In this document: in pieces, positions 49,618 through 58,001 of the stretch | Position numbering within the stretch: the stretch's first letter is position 1 | Layout: the number at the start of each line of letters is the position of its first letter | Source of the DNA: a virus | Virus record (IMG/VR): IMGVR_UViG_3300020473_001965 | Span: 1-64,000 of that record | DNA: 64,000 nt | Strand: one strand, 5' to 3' | The notes under the pieces: generated by a model | The model's input: only the letters and a program-made list of their open reading frames with translations | The model's database searches: none | What the model was told of the DNA's origin: nothing | Position numbers and translations under genes: made by a program

Positions 49618-50370
49618 TTAGTAACTTGTGAGAAGTTTCGGTGCATGTGATGCATCGAACTCAAATGGAACATCTATGACAAATGTTTCATATTCGTCGA
49701 CCGGCCCTTCGATATCGTAGCCCAACATGTCCAGCTCTTGTCGGCGCCACTGTTCGATGTGATCAATCAAATCAGTTGTGTAATAAGACCTGTAATCTTT
49801 GTGGGCAGAAGCATTCTTTTTTTTCAGATTGTCGACACCCAACCACGTACCGAGCTTCTCCAGGCGAACATAGAAGTCAGCAATGCTATAAAACTTACCT
49901 GTCTGCCTGAAAGGCTCGAATGTTTGAGCCATCTGAAGATGCCTTAGCTGCCAGCTAATGTAGTCACCCATGTCTGCGGGCCCATCCCAAAACTCATTCT
50001 TGACTATCTCGTCTGAATTGAATCGAAAGAGAAAGTCCTCCAAGTTTTTAAAGACATCTCGAACACCCGGATACTTTTGATTCCCGGGCCAGCTATAGTG
50101 CCACATACTTATGAGCCAAGAATAGGGATTCCGAACTGTTGCGAAGTAGGGACCGTCATTCGGATTATACATTGGACTAGTCGAGTGCATGGTTGTTCGC
50201 GGTCGTAGTACACTCTTTAATGTGTTCCCGCCTGTCTTGGGAATGTGCACATAAACGTGATGATCGATATCGTTTGGAGGTCTGTTCACCGGTGATCGAT
50301 TGGGTACCCAGCTGGGTTGATACTCAAGCTTTTCTGCCAGCTCTAAGAATGTGCTATGCTTGCTTGACAT
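49618..50370 (-). CDS. Sulfotransferase-like protein C
   Basis: 250 aa. VYVHIPKTGGNTL near 38 and TVRNPYSWLISMWHYSW near 78; close to A. C-terminal YRSYYTTDLIDHIEQWR. Contains one AGTAACTTG repeat at its stop. Confidence 0.8.
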   Translation of the reverse strand: MSSKHSTFLELAEKLEYQPSWVPNRSPVNRPPNDIDHHVYVHIPKTGGNTLKSVLRPRTTMHSTSPMYNPNDGPYFATVRNPYSWLISMWHYSWPGNQKYPGVRDVFKNLEDFLFRFNSDEIVKNEFWDGPADMGDYISWQLRHLQMAQTFEPFRQTGKFYSIADFYVRLEKLGTWLGVDNLKKKNASAHKDYRSYYTTDLIDHIEQWRRQELDMLGYDIEGPVDEYETFVIDVPFEFDASHAPKLLTSY

Positions 50371-50749
50371 CTAGGCTCTTGTCCAATCGGGCAATCTCAT
50401 CCAAGCTTTCGAGGATTAGTAACTTAACGTCATTGTTAATCTGTACGCTTTTCATCTTATGCCGCGCGGCTTCAGTCCAATATCCCTTCACTTCGATGTA
50501 GAGATCGTGATCTGGGAGATAGAAGTCAGGGATATAGTTCCGGACTCTGCGTGACCTCGTGATGTACTTTAACTTAAGATTTGGGTTGCGTATCCACTTG
50601 ATTCCCAATTCATCCAGCCTCTTCGCACAAGCCACCTCCCACGTGCTATCCATCGAGACAGTTGTCCCTTCAACTGTGACATAGTCCGATCGCTTACTCC
50701 AAAGCTTGAATCTTCTCCTGCGACCTCTGTTTCGTTTTCTTCGCGTCAT
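50354..50749 (-). CDS. PD-(D/E)XK-type nuclease, homing-endonuclease-like
   Basis: 131 aa from the ATG giving a very basic start (TRRKRNRGRRRRFK). STWEVACAKRLDELGIKW, then YIPDFYL and YIEVKGYW form the PD...ExK core. It resembles small nucleases that mobilise next to phage genes. Longer starts are possible. Overlaps C by 17 nt. Confidence 0.7.
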   Translation of the reverse strand: MTRRKRNRGRRRRFKLWSKRSDYVTVEGTTVSMDSTWEVACAKRLDELGIKWIRNPNLKLKYITRSRRVRNYIPDFYLPDHDLYIEVKGYWTEAARHKMKSVQINNDVKLLILESLDEIARLDKSLDVKQA

Positions 50750-50857
50750 GCGTATAAATAGGCTCCCAAATGTTGAACCAGTGCGTGGACGCCCGAGGAC
50801 AAGTAACTTGTCGGAGGGTCGACACGTCACAACTACACTGTGAGTCCGGCGCCGGCG

Positions 50858-51586
50858 CTAGCGTATATTTGAAACACTGCAATTAGTTATGTTATATGAC
50901 TCTGTACGAAAAGATTCTGAGAAAGTATAGTAGAAATAATTGGTGTCTTTTGTTACACCCATCCACTCACATAGTGCGTCAATAAAATCTGGGCGCTGAT
51001 GGTTTCCCTTCTTTATTTTCTTTGCTGTATTCTTCCTAAAATCTACTCTTTCTCGAGTGTTGTCTTTTGAGTGGTCAACAGGGAGCATATAATAGTCTGC
51101 TTCCCAAAAGTCTAGTCCTGCAACGATAACGTTGTCATAGAAAAAAGATGCATAGCATATTGCACGCAATCCTGTATCCGGATTCTCGTTCCAGAGATAA
51201 TCAAAACTCTTATTCTGGTCCGGGAGAATAGACTTGTCTATGTTGTAATACGCGTGGTTCGCCCTTATATCTTTTATATTATATCTTCTTATCGGTTTGT
51301 TCGTAGGGTAGGGGGTACGTTCTCCGAAGCGAAACTGTCGGTCACCAAGACTTGTCAAGAAGTTTGTTGTTTTCCCTGAGCGCTTTCCTCTTTCTATTAT
51401 AGATGTAGGGAACTGACCCTCCCAATCATTTACAACAATCAAGTCTGTTTCTGGGTGCTTCTCCGCTAAAGCAATTCCATCTTGGGCGCTAGCGCCTCTA
51501 CATAAAATTATGACTGAGTTTTCACAAACAACCGGAGTTGTACCGAATGCATAAGATCTAGCTAGCTCTCGAAAAGTCGACGACAT
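50858..51586 (-). CDS. Possible glycosyltransferase (GT42/MptE-like)
   Basis: 242 aa. VIILCRGASAQDGIALAEKH near 25 and VIVAGLDFWEADYYM near 155 resemble the nucleotide-sugar-binding strands of sialyltransferase-like and DUF115 enzymes. VDHSKDNT follows. Tentative. Confidence 0.4.
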   Translation of the reverse strand: MSSTFRELARSYAFGTTPVVCENSVIILCRGASAQDGIALAEKHPETDLIVVNDWEGQFPTSIIERGKRSGKTTNFLTSLGDRQFRFGERTPYPTNKPIRRYNIKDIRANHAYYNIDKSILPDQNKSFDYLWNENPDTGLRAICYASFFYDNVIVAGLDFWEADYYMLPVDHSKDNTRERVDFRKNTAKKIKKGNHQRPDFIDALCEWMGVTKDTNYFYYTFSESFRTESYNITNCSVSNIR

Positions 51587-51587
51587 G

Positions 51588-52340
51588 TTACTTGCGCTTG
51601 CCTAATATAAAACCCCATGGACGGAACTGAGATAGTGTGTTGCCGTCGATCTCTTCGATATCTCGTGTGTCTCCTACACCCCAGTCACATACTTTCAAAT
51701 CTTTGTCGTGAAGTATCCAGACAAGTAACTTGCCGGGGTCGCCCGCCATTGACTGAGCCAGATCATTTACACAGTCAGCTAATGAGTCATATGCATAGTG
51801 GCGCTCGTGACGATATCCATTTGATCTGCGATTCCAGTTGCCTACGTGATAAATCTTAGATGTGCCGTTGTGGGGTTCTGCCCAAACACACACCATGTGT
51901 CCAGGAAAAGATGGCTTCCATCCCCACTTGAGCTCACTATCTTTGACGGCAATTACTGATAGTAGCATGGGAGAGTGCTGTTCGCCTATTGAGTTTGCGA
52001 GGTATCGAGCGTAGTCGTCGCAGTCCATTGGGCCGTCTGTATCATAGTCTTCTCCGCACTCCATTGCACGAATTCTATTTTCAATCACGCCCGGTGGGAG
52101 GCAGACATCGCCTAGCTCTCGCTTGCCGTCGGGAACGTATGGAAGTTTGAGCACCCGTTCTAAAGGAATGTGTATGTCTTCATCATCGTAAATCTCAGGT
52201 TGATATCTTCTTGTCGCTCTATCTACGTAGATAAAAGCGTATAGATTTGCCCATATTAGATAAATTTGTGTTGCAGGACCGAACCTCATTAGAGTTCTGG
52301 CACCCCACTCATATATTCTTCTCATAATGTCTTTTAACAT
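51588..52340 (-). CDS. Transglutaminase-like cysteine protease domain protein
   Basis: 250 aa. N-terminal membrane-associated stretch (ATQIYLIWANLYAFIYV), then DCDDYARYLAN near 115 (Cys), GHMVCVW near 156 (His) and VGNWN near 177 (Asn/Asp), a papain/transglutaminase triad order. May cleave or crosslink a periplasmic or cytoplasmic protein. SD is weak. Confidence 0.65.
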   Translation of the reverse strand: MLKDIMRRIYEWGARTLMRFGPATQIYLIWANLYAFIYVDRATRRYQPEIYDDEDIHIPLERVLKLPYVPDGKRELGDVCLPPGVIENRIRAMECGEDYDTDGPMDCDDYARYLANSIGEQHSPMLLSVIAVKDSELKWGWKPSFPGHMVCVWAEPHNGTSKIYHVGNWNRRSNGYRHERHYAYDSLADCVNDLAQSMAGDPGKLLVWILHDKDLKVCDWGVGDTRDIEEIDGNTLSQFRPWGFILGKRK

Positions 52341-52403
52341 ATCACCCTCCGTTATAGATAATTATCTTTCAAGGGAAGATACTTAGTATAAAGAGGTCGC
52401 ATT

Positions 52404-52955
52404 ATGTCAGAAATGAAACTCATTATGGAAGGCTGGCGTCAACACCTGCAAGAAGGTGAGAACAGACAACGTATTTTAAACTACCTGGCAGAAAACAACA
52501 TTGTTCTTACAGAAGAGCAGATCGAAGAAGCAATGCCAAAGTGGCTGAAGAAGCTTGGCGCCGGGGCTGCTCTTACGGCCACTCTTGCAGGTGTGCCGTC
52601 AGCTGCGTCAGCAGCACCCGGTGGTGCTCAAGGCGCTGATACTCAGACGGTGCAAGTTGATGCAGAAGATGCTAGTGAATCAGACGATTTCAACGCTGCG
52701 CTAGGACTTCTTAAGGCATACATCGACTCAAAGGATTCGACTAAAGAAAAGATGGACCTAGAGTTTAAGCTGATGAATGTGCAGAAAGCTCTTGACAAAG
52801 CTGCTGATGGTGATTCTTCAATGCTAAATTCACTAGGCAAAGGTGAGGCTTCGTTTTTAGATTCCGTCATGGGAAAAATCAATAAGTACAAGGCACAAGA
52901 TCTAAAGTTATATAACAGCTACAAAGATGCCGGCTCCAAAATCAACATAAGGTAA
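52404..52955 (+). CDS. Propeptide-like N-terminus protein with hydrophobic segment
   Basis: 183 aa. MSEMKLIMEGWRQHLQEG has an amphipathic helix ending LQE/G. Residues 52-75 are hydrophobic (GAGAALTATLAGVPSAASA), then an acidic helical domain. AAAGAGGTCG site. Paired with the next gene, which shares the first 13 residues. Confidence 0.65.
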   Translation: MSEMKLIMEGWRQHLQEGENRQRILNYLAENNIVLTEEQIEEAMPKWLKKLGAGAALTATLAGVPSAASAAPGGAQGADTQTVQVDAEDASESDDFNAALGLLKAYIDSKDSTKEKMDLEFKLMNVQKALDKAADGDSSMLNSLGKGEASFLDSVMGKINKYKAQDLKLYNSYKDAGSKINIR

Positions 52956-52960
52956 CAGCC

Positions 52961-53602
52961 ATGTCAGAAATGAAGCTCATCATGGAGGGATGGAGAACAT
53001 TCCTCAACGAAGTTAAAGGTAGCAGCCTCAAAAACGACGAAGGTGCCGATATCGGTCGTCTTCTCAGCGGAGTGGTTGAGACACCTTTTCTAGGCCATGG
53101 CCCTCGAACCGTTGTTGCAGTCGACGTCCAGGGACACGGACCAATCGCATTCTATAGAAGCACAGGGACAGGAACACCTGAACTTGATACCGGCGACATG
53201 TGGTTGCCATGCGGCGGTGCATCGTATTCATCCGGGTCGAAGCCAGGGACGAATCCAGGCGATCCATGGTTGGTCAAGTGGAAAGGAGGTAAGGTCCCAC
53301 CAGAAGGTCACGTCTTTAGAGCAGTAGGCGTTGCTTTGGCTAAACTGATTCCTGAGAGTGAGCATGGTCGAAGTCTTTGGCAGTGGGGTTCATCAATGGG
53401 ATATCCGAGCATGGAGCAATTAAAGAAGACAGTTGGAACTACAGTGTTCGGACCCATGCTGTTCAACAGGTGGCTAAACAAACACAAAGCATTACGACCT
53501 GACTGGTCACCTCAACCCCTAGCAGGTTCTAATCAAGACACGTACGTAGGACCGTTCAGCCAGACAATTGAGATGATCAGACAAAAAGTTTCACAATTGT
53601 GA
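52961..53602 (+). CDS. Unknown protein with the same propeptide-like N-terminus
   Basis: 213 aa. MSEMKLIMEGWRTFLNEV; residues 1-12 match the preceding gene while the DNA differs at synonymous sites, so selection keeps the peptide. The rest has WLPCGGASYSSGSKPG and SLWQWGSSMGYPS; no family. Confidence 0.65.
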   Translation: MSEMKLIMEGWRTFLNEVKGSSLKNDEGADIGRLLSGVVETPFLGHGPRTVVAVDVQGHGPIAFYRSTGTGTPELDTGDMWLPCGGASYSSGSKPGTNPGDPWLVKWKGGKVPPEGHVFRAVGVALAKLIPESEHGRSLWQWGSSMGYPSMEQLKKTVGTTVFGPMLFNRWLNKHKALRPDWSPQPLAGSNQDTYVGPFSQTIEMIRQKVSQL

Positions 53603-53668
53603 AATAAATCCGAATAAAAGCAGCCCTTCAAGCTTATAATACATGTAGCCTTTACTACGGGAGATAAA

Positions 53669-53995
53669 ATGACATTAGTACTGTTAAGCGCGCTTGGGCT
53701 GCTAAGCGCAGGTTGCACAGCTCACGCTCACCCTCAACATCATCATGTAAAACGACCAGCTGGGCCTACGATTCAAGTAACGCTAGGTTGGACATGGGTT
53801 GATGCTCGTTGGCATCACGGGCGTCACATCAAAGGATACTGGCGTCATCCTCACTACGGCAAATCATATCGCGAGTTTGCACATGGTCCGCCAGTAGCAA
53901 GGCCTCACCAGAACGCTGTTTGGGTGCCTGGTCACTGGAAGGGTCGTGGACACAGACGTCACTGGGTTAGAGGTCACTGGAAAGTCAGAAACTAG
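53669..53995 (+). CDS. His/Trp-rich lipoprotein (YXWQ-repeat-like)
   Basis: 108 aa. Lipobox LLSAGC; mature part has about 15 His and WVPGHWKGR, WVRGHW, a repeat type found in bacterial envelope lipoproteins. GCTTATAAT upstream is a possible -10, and GGGAGATAAA the ribosome site. May bind metal. Confidence 0.7.
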   Translation: MTLVLLSALGLLSAGCTAHAHPQHHHVKRPAGPTIQVTLGWTWVDARWHHGRHIKGYWRHPHYGKSYREFAHGPPVARPHQNAVWVPGHWKGRGHRRHWVRGHWKVRN

Positions 53996-54222
53996 TCTTC
54001 TTGATCAACAACGAGGTAGACTCTTCCATTAGGACCTCTTTTAACCATCCCTCCCCAGTTGCAAAATGTGTTGTTTCGAAAGTCTTCTCGGGAATTCCAT
54101 GTTCCGGAAGCTACTACCGATCGACTGCAGTGTGCGTAGCCCGTCTTTCCTGCGCAAGTCCAGCGCAAGTCTGAAGAGCACTTGGGACAAATTAGCTTTT
54201 CGGTCATGTACTTACTAGGCAT
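53992..54222 (-). CDS. Zinc-ribbon-like small protein
   Basis: 76 aa; ATG at 54222 chosen (AGAGAT before it). CPKCSSDLRWTC near 12 and two later Cys make a zinc site. Overlaps the lipoprotein gene's end by 4 nt. Confidence 0.55.
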   Translation of the reverse strand: MPSKYMTEKLICPKCSSDLRWTCAGKTGYAHCSRSVVASGTWNSREDFRNNTFCNWGGMVKRGPNGRVYLVVDQED

Positions 54223-54259
54223 ATCTCTATTATAAGTATACACCTGCTGCAAATACTTT

Positions 54260-54559
54260 CTACTTCACCTCTTGCAAGATGATGCCTTGATAAAAGCCGC
54301 CTCGTTCTTCTTCTTTTCTTTCAGCAGCTCCGAGCGCGACTTCCCATTCCAGCCTGTTTAAGTGACAAAAAGCTTTGATTACTTCAATCATATCAGCGGC
54401 TTCTTCATAACATGGATTGTCCATAAACTCCTGGGTTTCTTCTTCCATTTTTGCTTTTAGAAACACCATGTGCTCGTCAGGCCCATGAACAGTTCGAGTC
54501 AGACACCACTTGCCATCTGACTCGATTATTTCTGGTATACAATCTCTAACTAGTTTCAT
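54260..54559 (-). CDS. MazG-like nucleotide pyrophosphohydrolase
   Basis: 99 aa. MKLVRDCIPEII, then KMEEETQEF and EEAADMIEVIKAF, the EExx(E) ... ExxD metal motifs of the phosphoribosyl-ATP pyrophosphatase/MazG fold, and ERGGFYQGIIL at the end. Would hydrolyse NTP-type substrates. Confidence 0.85.
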   Translation of the reverse strand: MKLVRDCIPEIIESDGKWCLTRTVHGPDEHMVFLKAKMEEETQEFMDNPCYEEAADMIEVIKAFCHLNRLEWEVALGAAERKEEERGGFYQGIILQEVK

Positions 54560-54690
54560 TCGTCTTCCATTTCATCAAGTAACTTTTGAACGGTTTTGTT
54601 AATCTTCTTGACCCTTCCATACTCCAAAAAGAAAAAAGTCCCCCAGCCGACGATAGCCATGACTAGCGCCGCCCAAAAGATACTATTCAT
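54556..54690 (-). CDS. Mini membrane protein, 44 aa
   Basis: MNSIFWAALVMAIVGWGTFF start, one membrane segment, then a charged helix. ATGA overlap with the MazG-like gene. Contains one AGTTACTTG unit. Confidence 0.65.
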   Translation of the reverse strand: MNSIFWAALVMAIVGWGTFFFLEYGRVKKINKTVQKLLDEMEDE

Positions 54691-54868
54691 CTTCAACCCA
54701 GTACATTGGGTCATTCATTCTTTCTACAGTCTGCTCAATGCTCGCCTTGTTGCGACCAGCTGCGTAGCAAACAGACTCATCAGTCCTGCAAAACTCTTGC
54801 TTTAGAAAGATTCCCCAGCGATCTGGGCCTACTTCTCTTACTTCCCATTGCATATTCTTCTTAGGCAT
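54683..54868 (-). CDS. Small protein
   Basis: 61 aa. KNMQWEVREVGPDRWGIFLK and RMNDPMYWVEDE; small alpha/beta. Overlaps neighbours by 8 nt at each end. Confidence 0.6.
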   Translation of the reverse strand: MPKKNMQWEVREVGPDRWGIFLKQEFCRTDESVCYAAGRNKASIEQTVERMNDPMYWVEDE

Positions 54869-55226
54869 TTGTCAACTCCAGATTTTCAAAACCTTCGTCT
54901 CTTGAAAGATTGTGTGCAATTGCCCTGTGCCCAGGAGCACGAGGATTCATATCGTTGATTAGATGACGATCACCCATACAAATACCCATAATAAGCCGAT
55001 CCCATGGAACAGAGTTTAATCTGAGTTCATTCTCAGTATGCTCTCGCATCGACTCAGGACGTGCTGTTGTCAAGATAATCATGTGACCGGATTCAGACCA
55101 GTGATTCATCTTTGCCAAGACACCTGGCAAGACTTCTACAGGTGATGTCTTAAACGTTTCAAACTTACGGTACTTAAAAATCGTACCGTCGATATCACAA
55201 AATATCGTCTTCGCAAATCTATTCAT
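54861..55226 (-). CDS. HAD-superfamily phosphatase
   Basis: 121 aa. IFCDIDGTIFK near 8 (DxDGT nucleophile), ILTTARPES near 51 (motif II), and a late RLIMGICMGDRHLINDMN with acidic motif IV. A small HAD fold; substrate unknown. Behind a TGTAAR promoter. Confidence 0.8.
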   Translation of the reverse strand: MNRFAKTIFCDIDGTIFKYRKFETFKTSPVEVLPGVLAKMNHWSESGHMIILTTARPESMREHTENELRLNSVPWDRLIMGICMGDRHLINDMNPRAPGHRAIAHNLSRDEGFENLELTNA

Positions 55227-55243
55227 TTGTACTCCTTAAATCT

Positions 55244-55271
55244 ATTGTAACACAGATATTAGAGATTTACA
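55244..55271 (-). promoter_or_regulatory. TGTAAR promoter 17
   Basis: TGTAAA at 55271-55266, 16 nt, TACAAT at 55249-55244; weaker -10 than the others. Drives 55226 downward. Confidence 0.6.
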
Positions 55272-55272
55272 T

Positions 55273-55887
55273 TTAAAAGGCAGATTGATAGTCTTGCCAA
55301 TCTACATTTGTTGTGTTGGGCCCAGAGCCCGCTAGCTCGGGATACATGATATGACCCTTCTTGCGGGAATGCAACCAGCCTATGGCATGGCCAAGCTCGT
55401 GTTCAACAATGTACTTTTTTTTGCTCACGTACGTATTTTGAAAAAAGACTTCTGACTTAACCAGATATGTCGGGTCCGCGGTCAGTGCGTACCTTTTTGT
55501 AGTTGCTAGGTGAGATCTGCTAACAGAAGCAGAAAGCTCTTCTTGAGTAGGCAAGCGAAATGTGATTGCTCCCCACTCTGAAGTACAAAGCGTTGCCGTT
55601 GACTTGAATGTTACTTTGCCAAAAGAATAACCCAATGCTCTCCAAAAGTCTAGGCCTTGTTTCAATCTTTGTTCGGTTATGGGTGCACCGGGACACACAG
55701 TTACATCAGGAGGTTCATCAAACCGGCCAGCAAGAACTATCTTTCGTTTGTACTTGTCGTTGTCAGAGACATCAACAGTTGATACAGTCGGTATCTTGAA
55801 CATGTCATTGTTATGCTCTCTTGGCTTCTCTTCACTGTAGCACCCTAATCCTGCAAATATCAAGAAGACGGCGACATTACGCGCCAT
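55273..55887 (-). CDS. Metzincin-type metalloprotease lipoprotein
   Basis: 204 aa; the ATG overlapping the upstream gene gives signal MARNVAVFLIFAGLGC, a lipobox. HELGHAIGWLH (163-173) is the zinc site and M181 (GHIM) the Met-turn of a metzincin. Likely cleaves envelope or extracellular protein. Confidence 0.85.
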   Translation of the reverse strand: MARNVAVFLIFAGLGCYSEEKPREHNNDMFKIPTVSTVDVSDNDKYKRKIVLAGRFDEPPDVTVCPGAPITEQRLKQGLDFWRALGYSFGKVTFKSTATLCTSEWGAITFRLPTQEELSASVSRSHLATTKRYALTADPTYLVKSEVFFQNTYVSKKKYIVEHELGHAIGWLHSRKKGHIMYPELAGSGPNTTNVDWQDYQSAF

Positions 55888-56164
55888 CAGACTCACGCTT
55901 AAAGTAAAGAACCAAAGTGTTGCCAGCTGCATCTTGAATTTCAAAACTGTCTTCTGGATTCTTATGTTTCTCACACAAAATATACGGTCCGTCTTCAAGA
56001 TCTTTCTGTTTACTTTTCTTGACCTGTCCTGTCTTCCAGTCTCTCACAATAAACTTTATGATCTTAGTATATTTTCCATCCGACTCTTTTCTGAAAGACG
56101 TTACTCTCTCTTCATGATTGTCCGGGCCTGCCATGTCGATACTTTTTCTAGATTTTAAACTCAC
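55877..56164 (-). CDS. Unknown protein
   Basis: 95 aa from GTG (or ATG 10 codons later). KYTKIIKFIVRDWKTG and GNTLVLYFKRES; beta-rich. Overlaps the metalloprotease start by 11 nt. Confidence 0.5.
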   Translation of the reverse strand: MSLKSRKSIDMAGPDNHEERVTSFRKESDGKYTKIIKFIVRDWKTGQVKKSKQKDLEDGPYILCEKHKNPEDSFEIQDAAGNTLVLYFKRESDGA

Positions 56165-56194
56165 GTAATAATTTTCTCAGTTTTAATTAGTTTG

Positions 56195-56323
56195 TTAAAG
56201 AAAAAGAGCAACAAATAACCACACACCTGCGAGAAGTGCGAATGCTTTGTAGCCGCTTTTTTTATTATCTAAGGGTTGCAAACCACGAAGGAGTGCATCC
56301 CAAAATGTGGGTGGTTCATACAT
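56195..56323 (-). CDS. Mini membrane protein, 42 aa
   Basis: ATG at 56323 behind GAGAGGGCTGGC. YEPPTFWDALLRGLQPL then a C-terminal membrane segment (FALLAGVWLFVALFL): tail-anchored topology. Overlaps the thioesterase by 8 nt. Confidence 0.6.
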   Translation of the reverse strand: MYEPPTFWDALLRGLQPLDNKKSGYKAFALLAGVWLFVALFL

Positions 56324-56672
56324 CAGAGCCAGCCCTCTCAACAGGTATGGGTCGATGAAGCTCATCAACTGCAACAAAGACTACTCTCTCAAAGTTTGCT
56401 ATTAGAGTACCCGATGTGTCCCGAACTGTCGCAGTAAAAGTCATGCTTGTTCTTCTTGTCTCTACGTGTCGAACTACGACTTCAACGATATCACCTAACC
56501 GAACCGTTGACTGAAAGTCTATTTCTTTTATGTGTCTTGTTGCTACCACAGATTTGCTAAGCAGCCTTGCTTCGATCCCACATACTTCATCTACCCACTT
56601 CATTAATATGCCGCCGTGAAGTGTCCCATGGGCATTTAAGTGTGGCTGCGTTACTAAGAATCTATAGATCAT
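56316..56672 (-). CDS. Hotdog-fold acyl-CoA thioesterase
   Basis: 118 aa. HLNAHGTLHGGILMKWVDEV at 11-30 is the HGG/catalytic-Asp signature of YciA/BFIT-type thioesterases; RHIKEIDFQSTVRLGDIV is the second strand block. Would hydrolyse acyl-CoA and affect host lipids. Confidence 0.8.
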   Translation of the reverse strand: MIYRFLVTQPHLNAHGTLHGGILMKWVDEVCGIEARLLSKSVVATRHIKEIDFQSTVRLGDIVEVVVRHVETRRTSMTFTATVRDTSGTLIANFERVVFVAVDELHRPIPVERAGSDV

Positions 56673-56872
56673 GGCTTCTCTATGTATCTTCTATCTACGT
56701 TCCTATCCCAAAATAACTCAAACCCATAGTTTAGAAATGTAAGCAGTACATGCAAACTGATTGAAACGACTGTTGCTTCTTTCACGTCTCCAATTACAGC
56801 CCACATGAATGCTGTCGTTGTCACAACAGAGACAAGTCTCCAGGACAACACCTTGATAATTCTACTTTTCAT
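56669..56872 (-). CDS. DUF2061 membrane protein
   Basis: 67 aa from the ATG inside the previous stop region. RIIKVLSWRLVSVVTTTAFM and HVLLTFLNYGFELFWDR match the DUF2061 pattern of two membrane segments. ATGA overlap with the thioesterase. Confidence 0.75.
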   Translation of the reverse strand: MKSRIIKVLSWRLVSVVTTTAFMWAVIGDVKEATVVSISLHVLLTFLNYGFELFWDRNVDRRYIEKP

Positions 56873-57095
56873 CTGGCTTTGGCATCTCACAAGAGATAAC
56901 TGGGATTTCTTGTGCTTTGTCTTTTACAACATAGATTTTTTGGCCCACTTTAATTTCGCAGGGAATAGCGGAATTCTGCAAGATCCCTACCGAAGGACCA
57001 CCATTGGTTGCTGGATTTAGATTGAACTCCACAGTTGATAAAACAGCGTCATGAGATATCACTGTGCCTATCAATACAAAAGAACTAAGCGTCAC
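56862..57095 (-). CDS. Secreted or membrane small protein
   Basis: 77 aa with a hydrophobic start (LSSFVLIGTVIS) and a beta-rich rest with two Cys. ATGA overlap with thyX. Confidence 0.55.
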   Translation of the reverse strand: MTLSSFVLIGTVISHDAVLSTVEFNLNPATNGGPSVGILQNSAIPCEIKVGQKIYVVKDKAQEIPVISCEMPKPDEK

Positions 57096-57814
57096 TTGTC
57101 ACCTTCCCTTCCTTTAATGCGGCGATATGCGCCTATTGTTTCTGGAAACAGATCTGTCGCTATTTCTAGACAGGCTTCTGCAACTTTCTGTATTTCCCAC
57201 TGTGCACCGTCATGAGTCCGAAGATCTACGAACTTCAAGAGATTGTTGAGATCAACTGTCCCATAGTACTCCGTGTACATATTTTGTGGGAGTATTCCTC
57301 TTGCTTGCTCTCGACAGACGCCGGCAGCAATTAAGTCATTGAACATTCTGAGTGAATGTTCATGATGCCTCTTAATTAATGACGCTGCCTGGAGTTTTCC
57401 GCCGTCTTCGTAATTGTAGATAACAGGATTTTCTAATTCGTCTGCATTACTGGCTTGACGATTAGACTTATGCTGTGTCCTAAATGATTCAGGTTCATAA
57501 AAGCCAATACCTACATCGGTATAGCGCCGAGAAATCTCGTTATAAGACCACGTTCTATGACGATGGTGCTGAGAACGTACGAACAAAGGAACGTTAAACC
57601 GATAAGTGATAATACAGTGCTCCAAAGTCGAAGTGTGCTTGTGCCGTATGAGATAGTTAATGAGCTTCTTGTCTCTTTCATCTAGACTCTCCTTTTCTAC
57701 TCCGAAGGAAACACGAGCGCTATTGACAACAGTCAAGTCAGTACCCATGTGATCTACGTAATCTACACTACCAATGTCATCACTGTAAATCTTAATCGAC
57801 TTCTTGTAGTTCAT
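57092..57814 (-). CDS. thyX: Flavin-dependent thymidylate synthase
   Basis: 240 aa. RHRTWSYNEISRRY (85-98) is the ThyX motif RHRxxSxNExSxRY. It makes dTMP from dUMP with methylene-folate and FAD and is common in phages. A separate enzyme from ThyA. Overlaps the next gene by 23 nt. Confidence 0.95.
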   Translation of the reverse strand: MNYKKSIKIYSDDIGSVDYVDHMGTDLTVVNSARVSFGVEKESLDERDKKLINYLIRHKHTSTLEHCIITYRFNVPLFVRSQHHRHRTWSYNEISRRYTDVGIGFYEPESFRTQHKSNRQASNADELENPVIYNYEDGGKLQAASLIKRHHEHSLRMFNDLIAAGVCREQARGILPQNMYTEYYGTVDLNNLLKFVDLRTHDGAQWEIQKVAEACLEIATDLFPETIGAYRRIKGREGDK

Positions 57815-58001
57815 TCTTTTCCTCTTTTTGTTTGTTCCATGCTTTATCAGCCTTGCGACCTACTAGACCGTAACCGATGGCTAATGGTACTGATCCTGCT
57901 AAAAAGGTTACATGATGATACCAGCGCCAGGATGCTGGATCATCTGGGTAGTTGAACAAATCAAACCACCTATAAGACCACTTTACCAGAAACTCTCCCA
58001 T
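57792..58001 (-). CDS. Small membrane protein
   Basis: 69 aa. One membrane segment (VTFLAGSVPLAIGYGLV), charged tail. Overlaps thyX by 23 nt. Confidence 0.55.
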   Translation of the reverse strand: MGEFLVKWSYRWFDLFNYPDDPASWRWYHHVTFLAGSVPLAIGYGLVGRKADKAWNKQKEEKNELQEVD

